From the NCBI GenBank assembly GCA_003586115.2, contig QVOM02000034.1, positions 18,149,444-18,213,443 on the forward strand: a DNA stretch of 64,000 bases, in the 5' to 3' direction. Under the pieces are notes generated by a model. It worked only from the letters and a program-made list of their open reading frames with translations. It did not search any database and had not been told where the DNA came from. Both the position numbers and the translations under genes were made by a program. This DNA comes from Salvator merianae (lineage: Eukaryota; Chordata; Lepidosauria; Squamata; Teiidae). Positions 35,625 through 46,090 of the stretch are shown here, piece by piece. Position 1 is the first letter of the stretch, and each line of letters begins with the position of its first letter.

Positions 35625-36822
35625 TTTGATAAATGATGGTGACAAGATCAAGCAAAGATGGAAGAATTATACCAAAAATGTGTATAGAAGAGACAGTAAC
35701 ATTCAGTATCCTCTGGATGAAGCTGATTATCTACAGGGACCAATGGCCAAGAAAAATAGAGTCAGATCCAAGTGCATATGTGTTTTGTCAATTACAAGAA
35801 GGCTTTTGACTATGTTGATCATATGAAACTGGAAAGTTTTAAGGAAGGTGGCCATTCCAGAACACCTGATTGTACTCATGAGAAATCTGTATACTGGCCA
35901 TGAGGCAACAGTCAGACAAGAGAGTGGAGAGGCAGATTGGTTTTCAATTGATAAGGTGTGAACTCTCACCATAGCTGTTTCACTTGTATGCAGAATATAT
36001 AATGAAAAAAGCTGGCCTGGAAGAAGATGAGCAACAGCTTTAAGATAAGTGAGAGAAATATTAACAACCTCAGATACAGAGACAATACCACTCTGCTAAT
36101 AGAAAAGGGAGAAGATTTAAAGGCCTTACTAGCCAAAGTCAAAGAATAGAGTGAGAAGATGGGTTTAAGCCTAAATCTTAAGAAGACAAAGATCATGTCA
36201 ACAGGACCAATCACCAATTTCCAATGAGAGGTGAAGCTCTGGAAACAGTTGATTACTTTTGTGTTCTGGGATCCATGATGAATAATAAAGTGTCTAGCAC
36301 TCAAGAAGTGCATTGAAGGTTGATATGAGAAAAGCAATGATGAAAGTGTCATGCTGTCTTATTGAACACAAAGATTAGAATGGTTAACATCATGGTTTTT
36401 ACTGCCATGTTGAATGGATGTGATCATTGGATAATGACAAAGCAAGACCGGAAACGTGGAAACTCTTCTGAACTTTGGTGCTGGAGAAGGCTCCTCAGGG
36501 TACCATGGACAGCTAAGACCAAACAATGGATTCTAGACTAAATCTAAATATTCATTCGAAGCACAAATGACAGGGCTTAAGCTGTCATACTTGTGGCACA
36601 TAATGAGAAGACCAAACTCCCTGGAAAACATGGTGATGCTTAGGAAAGTAGAAGAAGAAGATGAGAATGATCAGCTACTAGGTGAATAAACTCGATTATG
36701 ACAGCAATGAAAACCTTGCTGGCAGACCTATGAAGATCTGTAGAAGATCAGTCAGTCTGACGGAAGTCAATCCATATAGTCATCAAGAATTGACTATGAC
36801 TAGATGGCATCAAATAAGCAAG
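35625..36822 (+). mobile_element. BovB/RTE-type LINE fragment, second subfamily
   Basis: Blocks in order are IKQRWKNYTKNVYRRDSNIQ, KAFDYVDHMKL, a catalytic box YRDN (36075-36086), SEKMGLSLNLKKTKIMSTGP, SFELWCWRRLLRVPWTAK (frameshifted parts), PNSLENMVMLGKVE-like and a terminus GACTATGACTAGATGGCATC. There are many stops and deletions. Confidence 0.82.
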
Positions 36823-36960
36823 CACGTTCTAATCCTATAAATTATGTCCCTGGTCATGCATTTGATGGAGAACCATAATGGTCACTATGTTTCTATTTAG
36901 ACAGATGCCATGGTTGTCTTGAAAATATGAAATACATTAGCAATGGTTCAAAATCAGCAT

Positions 36961-36979
36961 TACACACACACACACACAT
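36961..36979. repeat. (CA)n microsatellite
   Basis: About nine CA units. Confidence 0.9.
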
Positions 36980-37694
36980 TCATTTTAATTTTAATTTTAA
37001 AGTGCTGAAAAGCACAACTTCACCCTTATGGGTTATTTCCCAACTCAGAACACTTTTAATGAAGAGCATGTAGGCCTCAGAAAAGGTGTGGTCTGGAAGA
37101 AAATCATAGCATTTAATCATATTGCACCTTTTCCATCTCCATTTGGAAATGGCATTTACCATTAACAGGAATTAAATAGTTTTTTAAAAAAGTGTGGAGA
37201 TGTGATCTGCAGTTTGTGTTCTGGACAATCTCAACAAAAGTAGGAGAGTGAACTATGTAATAAAAAAGTAATAAAACATACAATAAAAATAGATATAATA
37301 AAATGTTCATAATCCAAAGAGAGACTCCATCACTGACTAGAAAAATACTTGGATGAGGAAAAAGCATTTTTACCTGGTACCAAGATTCAAAGTCAGCACT
37401 TCTGTTTTTAAAAAATGACGTTGAACAAAAAGAAAACTCTTCTACTCCACAGTACCAGGTGTTTTTGCAGGAACTTAAAATGTGAATCTACTTTTTGTTA
37501 CTTCACAGCTCAAATTAAAGGGTATGATAAAAGGTAAAGGGTATGAAAAAACATTTATGAGTTGGTGAGGTAAGTGCAAAACCATATATTCAAAAGAAAG
37601 TAGGTGCTGGAAAACTCACTAATACTCAAGGTCTAGAAGAAAAATATTAAAATCCTTCTGATTACAGTTAGGCATCACAATTGGTTGCTTGCTC

Positions 37695-37940
37695 AAAGGT
37701 AACTCTTCACAACCATATGGATTGACTTCTTCCAGACTTCTATAATCTTTCTTTGGTCTACCAGGGAGGTTTTTATCGCTGTCATAATTGAGTCTATCCA
37801 CCTATTAGCTGGTGGTCTTCCTCCTCCTCTTCTCTCTTTAACTTTCCCAAGCATCACCATGTTTTCTAGGGAGTTTGGTCTTCTCATAATCATAATTGGA
37901 AAGGTGGTAACATTGGAGGAGTTTGCACATACGTACCATG
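37695..37940 (-). mobile_element. BovB/RTE-type LINE 3' fragment
   Basis: On the minus strand: MRRPNSLENMVMLGKVKERR, then GRPPANRWIDSIMTAIKTSL and a KSIHMV-like end. This is the same C-terminal region as the fragment at 36.6-36.8 kb, in the opposite orientation. Confidence 0.8.
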
Positions 37941-37989
37941 GTCTGCCAGTAATGTAAGCATGTGCACACAAGTTTCATCTTTCAGCATT

Positions 37990-40488
37990 TGGTAGTATGC
38001 CAGTTAATAAACTATGCTTTCAGCAAGGGATGACTGTGCTTGATGGACAACTGAACTGAAGGCAGTGAACACAGATCTGTCAAGTACTGTCATGCAACTT
38101 TTTAATATCAATAGTGATACATGTTGGTCCACATAGCTGATAGGTATGCAGAAAATATGAAAGCAAACTCATTGTAGAGTTAAGCACATACAGAATATAG
38201 TTGTTCTTGAATGTGTACCTCTATAGCAATGCATTTTTTTAATGTTCAAGTTTCAGAAAGCTGCCAAAATGATGGAAGCATTCTGGTAAATTATGGGTTA
38301 AATCATTTGTTTGGCTGCCTGTTGAGGCTATTTAAGCACTCTCTTTTTCCATATGCTTATACCATAAGAAACCAGGCATGAGTTCATTGTTGTGTATATG
38401 GTCATGATCAATGTCTGAATGAAAGACTTTGTGGGATCCCCAAATCTGTCCTCATGGTTTCATGCATGAAAAAGTCAGGATATAAACATAAGAAAACCAA
38501 TGAATCAGAATGAAACTCTATGAAGTTTACAGATTGGAACAAGTGAAGCTGTATGCAAACAGAACCTAAACTCTTCCCTTTTTAATCCTAGTAATAATAC
38601 TGTGAAGGTTAAGTTAACAGAGGCTGAACAGTACCTTGGAGGATGGAAAGTGTTAATTTCTTTCTGTTGACTATAGTCTTGCTGTATTATTTCTTCAAAC
38701 TAATGCAGCAATAAATTTTATGCCAGAAGAAGATAAGGCTAGTAAAGCCATAGACAAATGTGAGAGACAGGATTGTGATAAGGAAAGCTTTGAGAACTTG
38801 ATTGCTTCAATTTTCAAGCAAATCCAATGTTGCATGTCAGTAATCCAAAAGCCAAAGCAAGGAGAGGGAATGTTTAAAAGGCTCATGCTGGAATATTTCA
38901 CTGCAACACCCTGTCATTTTCCAATAAATAAAATGGAAAAATCCCCTCCACCCTAAGCCAAATGGTATCTAAATGAGGGGTTGGGACCAAAATCGGAAAA
39001 TTCTGAACAGGTCCCTTGATGGTACCCGCATTTGTTCTTTCACAAGAAAAGGAAATATAAATACAAAGGAAATAAGGAATGTTTTTGAACCAACTGCTAT
39101 TAGAAAAGAAATGTGCAAGCTGATCTTTTGGGTTCCATACAACTATACATGGAGCAAAATGTAAACTTAGGGGCTTTTCAGAGAACAAATTTAATATTCC
39201 ACTCAACTGAAAAAGTGTACCGTTTTAAATATTATTTGTCTGCTTGGTCACTGCGTGGCCATCTTTGAACCTCTGTAATGCTGGCCCATGCTTACTTGCA
39301 TATTTTACTGATGCTGCTTTTCCTTTGCTGTAACTGCTAAATAATTGTGAAATAATTGGAACCGGTGTGGTCTAAAGGCCGCTGGAGATCTGAGAAGAAA
39401 TGTGGAGGCCCCCCCTGATTGCATGGAAGAAAGGTGTGGGAAAGTGCTGAAAGATATTTGTATCTGCTGGTGCTATTTTCCGCATAATTTTTTGATCAAT
39501 AAACACTGACGTGATGCTGCTAAGCAAGTCACCATGTCCTTGGACTGGGAATTAGGAGGATCATCTTGACAGAACAAAAGATCACCAGCAACCCAGGATA
39601 TGACTGGAACCTCAAAAGACGGCTGTCCTGGCTCCCCAGCACTACATGAACTAGTGTGATCTGCAAGGCACCCTTATGACTCTCTGACCAACAGGAGTAT
39701 GTCCTGGACCAATCCTTAGCTGAGATCAAATGCAGCATGGACAGCAAGCATTCTTTATCATCCTGTGCACTGTCCTGCTAGACATGAACACAGTTTGGAG
39801 GTAAGGGCAGCCTTGAGTGAGCTGTATTCTAACATTGGGTCCTGGTGAAGGCTGAAATGGCAAGTCACTACCTGGGCCCAGATTGTGGCTACCAGATGGA
39901 TTTATATCCATCTGCCCCAGCCCCACAACTCCACAGTATCACCATTTGAGTTGGAAACTCCAAGTGATGAGTAGCATTCCTTGGGAACTCCGCACTCCAG
40001 CAGACCCACACAAGCAATCCCTTGATTTCCAGACCATCAGTCTGGGAGTACAGCCATTGTCCTTGGGGACTTCCAGAGTTAAAAGATACACTTTACCAGC
40101 AAGTGTCTCTGCTCCAGACCTGCAAGCACTGGATGTCCCCAATCTGGCCATTCCCAAGGAAAGGGTATTTGTGCCCAAACATCCACATTCCACTCCCAGA
40201 ACCATACAAGGGTCCAAAACAATGAATTATGTTAGTGAGCCAAATCCTGCCTGGAACTCTTGATGCCATGCACATAAAAAGTCCACAACAAAGGCCAAGG
40301 CAATAGCTGGCATCTCTCCAATGCCAGTCAGTACTTCTGTGTTCCAAACTGAAGGAACCTTGCAGGGGGCTGAATCAAGTTTTGTTTCCACACAACTTAG
40401 CTGCAGCTGCTGGTGGCCCTCCGTAGGTGCTGTGTTGCACTCCTGGGCTGAGTCAAGCCTTGCCTCCATCCTGCTCCTACTAATCACT
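37990..40488. other. Intergenic, nothing recognised
   Basis: No exon, RNA gene or named repeat was recognised. The last part (39.5-40.5 kb) may belong to the gypsy-type element that follows, but no long terminal repeat or primer-binding site could be defined. Confidence 0.4.
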
Positions 40489-40631
40489 GGGCCTTTCTGC
40501 ACTTTCTACCTTAGAATGGGATTATTATAGTCCAGCTGCTCCTGGTACAACTGTGAAGCACTCCACACTCCATACCAGGAGCAGCTGGACTATAATTATC
40601 CCATTCTAAGGTAGAAAGTGCAAAAAGATCC
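40489..40631. mobile_element. GGGCC-TIR family element, 143-bp palindrome
   Basis: GGGCCTTTCTGCACTTTCTA at the left pairs with the reverse complement of TAGAAAGTGCAAAAAGATCC at the right. Pairing continues through CCTTAGAATGGGAT and CAGCTGCTCCTGGTA to a short loop. ACT flanks both sides (40486-40488, 40632-40634). Confidence 0.85.
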
Positions 40632-41749
40632 ACTGTGTCTGATGGAACTCCATGGAGGTTGCATTGAGTTCCCAGGCCCAAGTGAGATTCACCTCTGCCC
40701 AGGCCAGCACTACAATAGGATCTAGGGGAGCTCCACAGAGTGTCATGTTGAGCTCCCAGGTTGGCCCCAGTTCCAGGCAAGTGATTTGGAGTAGATATGC
40801 TGGTGAGGAGTCAGCTCATATGGTATATGAACCACAGCCATCATCCCCAAAGCATTCAAGAGACTCACAGGGAAACTTACCATGAGAATTTGGGTGATCG
40901 GTATCTCTCTGTTTGATGGGATCAGTCTAGAGGTTCTCAAGACACAATCTCCAGTGAAGGCATCCTCCACAGCATTCTGACCGCTCCCATCACAGATTCT
41001 GACACACCTCTATCAGCACCAACACCCTCTGTCTGACATGCAGGAAGCCTCTGAGGTCTGGTGGGTATTTTCCATCTCATTCAAGTTGCACCATCCCAAG
41101 CTCATCAGGATATCCAAGTCAGCCCCTTTTAACCACTCTCTATGAGTATGAGACAAGTGGTGGGCCATCAGTCAATACAAGCTGCTCCAGAACCTGTGCT
41201 CATGCAGGCCCCTGCCACAGCAACTCAGGGTCTAGTTATTATACATCAGCCAGTCCTGGGGCTATACACACCCTTATTGGGGAACAGGGTCCTGGCAGGA
41301 AACCTGAGCAATTTTCAGTAACAGCCACTGCTATAATTATAATGTACCCCCCCCATTGTTCCTGTGACTCCTGTGCTGGTTCAGGGGGGCAATCAAACAA
41401 AGGATCAAGTAGGAGGACAGTTGGGCGGAGGTCAAGTACCCCAGTACATCATTCCAGCTCAGCTGGAATGTCCAACATTGCAGTCCAACATTATGCTTTC
41501 TGATCTGTGCGATGGGGACTCAACATGACTGAAAGTTTTTCTGATACAACTGAGAATGTACATGAACATCAGGCCCCAAGACTTTCCCACCAATGAGTCC
41601 ACATTGTCTTCAGCATCAATCTGTTAACTGGCCAAGGGGCACTATTGATCTTGGGAGTGGTGGGCCGGGGAGGCTGAGAAACATGAAACTTTGAATATTT
41701 CTTTTATGTCCTGGAGTTACAGTATAACAATCCCATGTGTCAGGACCAC

Positions 41750-42120
41750 ATTGTTGAATGCCTCCACCAGATTAAACAAGAAAAGTTAAGTGTGGCTGCT
41801 TATGCCTATGAATTTTGGATGCTGGCTGTGAAGGTAGTTGATTGGGGGATGCCACCTTAGTCATGTTTTTTTGTGACCGGCTCAACCAAGAACTTAAAAT
41901 GTTGCCTATGCACTGTGATGACCCTCACACACTAGAGGGATGGATAAAGTTGGTGGTGCAGCTGGAAGAATGCTTGGCTAAGTTGCAAATTCTCACCAGT
42001 AAAGCCTTCCAACCCTCTTGCAGTAGTCTTCCAGCCCCAACTACTGTAATGGCCACTTCAGCCACTCCTACCCTCTGCCAACTAATGATGGAGGAGAAAA
42101 CTCAAAAGAGATCTTAAGGG
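41750..42120 (+). pseudogene. gypsy-type gag remnant
   Basis: The 91-residue open segment at 41842-42117 starts near GDATLVMFFCDRLNQELK and continues with HTLEGWIKLVVQLEECL. This is the C-terminal half of a sushi-ichi capsid, the fold domesticated as RTL/PEG10 genes in mammals. Just upstream, KKS-VWLLMPMNF-like residues in another frame correspond to the preceding capsid helix, so a frameshift near 41,840 divides it. The following zinc-knuckle region (about 42120-42180) is degraded. Stops on both sides make a domesticated gene unlikely, although the open segment itself is clean. Confidence 0.7.
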
Positions 42121-42326
42121 TTATGTATATATTGGGAGGCGGCGGCCCTATAGTGGCTGGCTTTCCCAACAGTATTGGCTGTGAGCCTAGATTGGTCCCC
42201 ACCATGAAAACAGCAAAAGAAGCACCTCCTCCCAAACCATTCAAGCCACCACTGCAACTGAGATCCCTGGTGCATTAGACACTGAATCTGGTACCATGCC
42301 TGCCATCCCAGCCTCCTGCTTGGGAA

Positions 42327-43250
42327 ATGAGCAAGGCCTGCCCACGGACAGAGTCACAGGCAGGACCCACTTTTAGCTTGCCCTGCTACCAACAATGGCA
42401 CTCTTCTCAAGTATTGGGTCCTGATCTGCACATCACTGTACCTGGTTCCATTCAGTTTGCTATAAAGGCTTTAGTTGACAGTGAGGCTAGCAGGACTATG
42501 ATAGAGACCATTTTAGTGGAGAAGATCAATTTACTCATAGTATAGCTGACTAAACCTGTTATTTTTGCTGCTTATGAGGGAACCAAGAGCCAGAAACTGG
42601 TCACATACCAGACTGTTCCCTTAAAAGTTAGAATTGTAAATCACACAGAGGAACTCCAATTTTGGGGAGTCCAAGCCTCTTATTACCCCATTTTACTAGG
42701 ATCAGATTGGCTCTGCCACGATAACTCAAGTATTATTTGGAATAAAAAAGTAATTAAATTTGGTTCTGATAAATGTGCACTCCATTGTGACAATAAAGAA
42801 TTCATCGGGAAATCCCTTCTATGAGAAATGACTGTAGGCTGCTCTGTGCTACTGTGCCACTAGTTGTCTACTGAATATGCTGATTGTGCTGACATATTTG
42901 AAGAGGAGGAGTCTGACACCTTGATTCCCCATTGCCTATTTGAATTACTCTGAGGTGTGGAGCTTCCGGCAAGCCATCTTTACTATATGGCAGAGCCTGA
43001 ATTAAAAGCTCTAAAAGAATTTCTTGCTAAAAACCTGCTGCGCAATTTTACACGTCCCTCATCTTCTCCCATGGCATCACCAGTCCTTTTTATAAAAAAG
43101 ATCACTGAGGAGCTTATACTTTGCACAGATTACCATACCTTGAATAAAATCTCAGTTAAAATCAATTATCCCCTCCCACGCAATAATGATTTACTAGACA
43201 GGCTGCTTCAGGCAAAAGTATGTACCAGACTTGATTTAAGGGAAGCTTAA
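42327..43250 (+). pseudogene. gypsy-type protease and reverse transcriptase remnant
   Basis: The open segment 42327-42545 contains a retropepsin-like motif ALVDSEAS with the active-site Asp at 42477-42479. The usual Gly of D-S/T-G is Glu, so the protease would be inactive. A stop follows. The segment 42957-43250 has the reverse-transcriptase fingers block: PELKALKEFLAKNLLRNF, RPSSSPMASPVLFIKK, LCTDYHTLNKISVK, YPLPR and a closing LDLREA before a stop. The catalytic YXDD region is not found in frame. Stops at 42543, near 42823 and at 43248 separate the parts. Confidence 0.82.
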
Positions 43251-43524
43251 AGTGGCCTTCAGTTGGCCATTTTCCTTAAAAGCTCTCTTGACTCTGAAAA
43301 GATTGTATTTGTGGTCTGGTATGTGCAAAAAAATTGAACATTATGTTCAGTCCTGCCCTTGTCTCTGACAAGTGATCTCTATAGATTTTGTATGGAGTTT
43401 ATTCACATAAATATAATCAAGTGGCCCAAATATTAGAACAAATTCTATTATTATTTATCTTGATTGTTCCACAAATGATTCATAGTTATAGTTAGGTTTG
43501 TGCATCCTCATTCTTCTAAGAAGC

Positions 43525-43660
43525 ACATTCTTCCAAGAAGAAGCCTCATTCTTCTAGTTGCACAACAATCTAGTGAGATAGATTAGCTTGGGAAAGGCAG
43601 TGTCTGGGCCAAATCAATTAGTGAATTTAGCAGCTGGACAGAGATTAGGATGACCAAGTA
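43525..43660 (-). mobile_element. SINE fragment
   Basis: TTGCACAACAATCTAGTGAG, ATAGATTAGCTTGGG and GGCAGTGTCTGGGCC follow the reversed SINE body. It is preceded by ATTCTTCTAAGAAG-type short repeats (43510-43557). Confidence 0.45.
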
Positions 43661-44423
43661 TAAAGGAGAAGAAGCTTTTAGAAATAGAGGAGGGAATTTC
43701 AGCAGCTGTGTCTTGTCTTACAAGCTAAATTTGCCACAATTCAGTGTCCCACACAGCTATTAAAGTTGAACAAGTCCTTTATTTTGCATCTAGTCACTCT
43801 AATAGAGGTGTTTTTTAAAAAATTAAAAGTCAGATCACTTACCACTATATTAACAAGCTGGGTACAGCACTGATTCAGTGTGGTAGAACCTGGATTCAAG
43901 GGCCTTAAGCAGAAGGAAACCAGGATGTTAGCAGAACTTTGCATGCTTTCTATGTCTTGAAACAGACTTTATCCATTTAAATAAACAAACCAGAAGGTTA
44001 TTTCTCACAGGGGGGGTTCCACAAATATGAATCTACTTAAAAATAATCATAAATATTAGGCTGTACTAGTGTTAATTATTTGATTGGCATTCCATTCCAT
44101 AATATACATTACTTTAAATAAGAATCTGATTCTGAATAAACACACTAATATTTTTAAAAGCATATTTATTAAATATGCAAATTATTTGCATATAAAAACT
44201 GTAAAAATGAAAAGCCTTTCGAAAAAGTCAATATAAACAATCCATAAGCATTAAAACTGTCAGGACACTTCCTAACAAAAGTGGCAACTGCCTTTGGGTC
44301 TCCAGTTGCAACAGCAGCAGTTGCCTCACCTCTCCAGTCCAGCACGAAGCGTAAACTCTTTCTGTGCCTCTCCGTCTGCACTCTGGAGCAGAACAGGAGA
44401 GGCCCCATTCCCTGCTAGACTGC

Positions 44424-44511
44424 TTCATCCACATTGGATGAAATGTAGCCTGGTCTAGGCAGCCAAAATGGCTGCCTAGACTGGGATGCCAATAGACCTG
44501 TTTTAACAGGT
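44424..44511. repeat. Three adjacent hairpins
   Basis: TTCATCC...GGATGAA (about 44424-44441), GTCTAGGCAGCCA with its exact complement (44453-44465 / 44469-44481, 3-nt loop) and ACCTGTTTTAACAGGT (44496-44511) follow one another within 90 bp. Confidence 0.7.
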
Positions 44512-45999
44512 TTACCAGCAGTCCAGCGATCTCTAGAATGGAAGAGGGAGGCACGTGAAAGAGCATATGCCTCCCTGTTCCAGTTTAGCAGTGGGATCTA
44601 TTTCAGCAGCACACCAAATTGCACCACCAAAATGCCCCCCCCCCCGAGTCCCTGAGGTCAGGAACTTTCATTTCTGGCTGTCAGAGTCCTTGCATCAGGT
44701 TCTGAAGCTCACATGCATTGTGGAGCAGAGCTGAGTGCAGCACAGCATAGCACGGGGGCTGTTGTGGAACACGCCATCCAAGTGCAGATGGCTCTGTTCC
44801 AAGACAGCTGGACCACTCCAGCAGGGGCCCTTTCCGGTCAGAGCGGTTCCAGCTGGGGTGGCCCAGCCCTCACAAGTGTGGAAACAGCCTCTCTTTGCTA
44901 TCCTACCTCTAGGAGTAGAATGTTTGGTACTAACACATAAGCCAGACTTCTCTGGGGTGGCACTAGGAATCAACTAGTCAAAACAATTTTGTTTTTCCTT
45001 ATGACAGATTACTGATAACTTTCATTCCATATCTGATTCTGAATTCAACCTTTTTATGATGAAGATTTTATGCAATTTTCCCCCTAGTTTCCAAGAGGAG
45101 TAGGAGGTCCAAGCCCTACAAAGGATACTGGACCTTGGAATTCCTGTTAGTAACTCTACCGCTAGCAAATATAATCTCTTCTACATGTGGTAGGTTGCAA
45201 AAATGCTCCTGTAGCGCCCCAAATTCTATGCTTTCAATGAAGCATAGAATATTTTCTTATACTAAAGAAAATTCCAATGAATTCAATAAGTCTCTAATAT
45301 AAGCATAAAGTAGCGTCAGAATAATTTTTTGTCTGCTTGCATGATTAACCTCTTTTCTTTCAGTGGGTTTGGTGGATGCCATTTTCCACAAGAGTTTTAT
45401 TATTCATATTTGAATGGAAAGAGTGAACATGAGCCATGTATTAATATTTTGTATGCATTGCCATACCTTATAAATTCCTGGAGTAGTTTACAACAACAAT
45501 AAAAACAAGGAAATAAAATTTAGATCAGTCCTAGCTATTATGCACCACTCTCTGCAGTGTTAGAATGAGTTTCTGTTACCAGTTTGCATTGCTTTTTCCC
45601 TACTCCTAACCTTTCTGTCTACCAACTTAGCCCATGATTTTCCTTGGCCCCTGCATATATGACATATACTTATTATGCTCTCCTTTCCACCAAGTCATCC
45701 ATGTGTATCTGAGCTTTAATTACATTGCCAGGGTGAAAAAAGAGGCAGAGAGTGAGCAGGTTTCCTGTAATCACACAAAAGGAATGCCTTTGCATTCCTT
45801 TCAACATACCATTCAACATTTCTGCAAACCTGATTTTTTGTGGCAGGGAGCTACTTTTGAACCGCCCAGTGTTGTGTTAGAACTGATGATGGTACAGATG
45901 TTTAAGTGTGAGCTGCAAAGAACAGAACTTCAGAACAAAAGTTCAAGCTAAGAAGCCTTTGGGGCCAAATGTGTGTTTCTTAAATCCAGAAGTAGCCAA

Positions 46000-46090
46000 C
46001 TTCTAGCTATCACTGGATGAAAACTCCCACCATTTTTGACCATTAGTTTTGCTGACTGGGCTTGGATTCCAACAATATTTGAAGATGATA
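46000..46090. repeat. Degraded palindromic interspersed repeat
   Basis: GAAAACTCCCACCATTTTTG, CCATTAGTTTTGCTGACTGG and GGATTCCAACAATATTTGAA follow the order of a common squamate repeat (AACTCCCATCA ... TCCAACAACATCTG). Confidence 0.45.

Larger units (their letters stand above)
41450..43380 (+). mobile_element. Ty3/gypsy (sushi-ichi-type) retroelement remnant
   Basis: A decayed gag-protease-reverse transcriptase order is visible on the plus strand with many stops and frame changes. Details are given under the gag and pol entries. No LTRs, RNase H, integrase or envelope gene were seen. After about 43,250 the frame ends inside the reverse transcriptase. It is an old copy without any intact gene. 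Confidence 0.8.

Noticed and set aside
38720..38956. 78-codon open frame with a mixed, protein-like composition
   Set aside because: No recognised family, no splice context, and AT-rich surroundings; not supported as a gene.
39300..41450. Possible 5' LTR of the gypsy-type element (an AATAAA lies near 39500)
   Set aside because: No matching 3' LTR, no TG...CA ends and no primer-binding site could be identified by eye.
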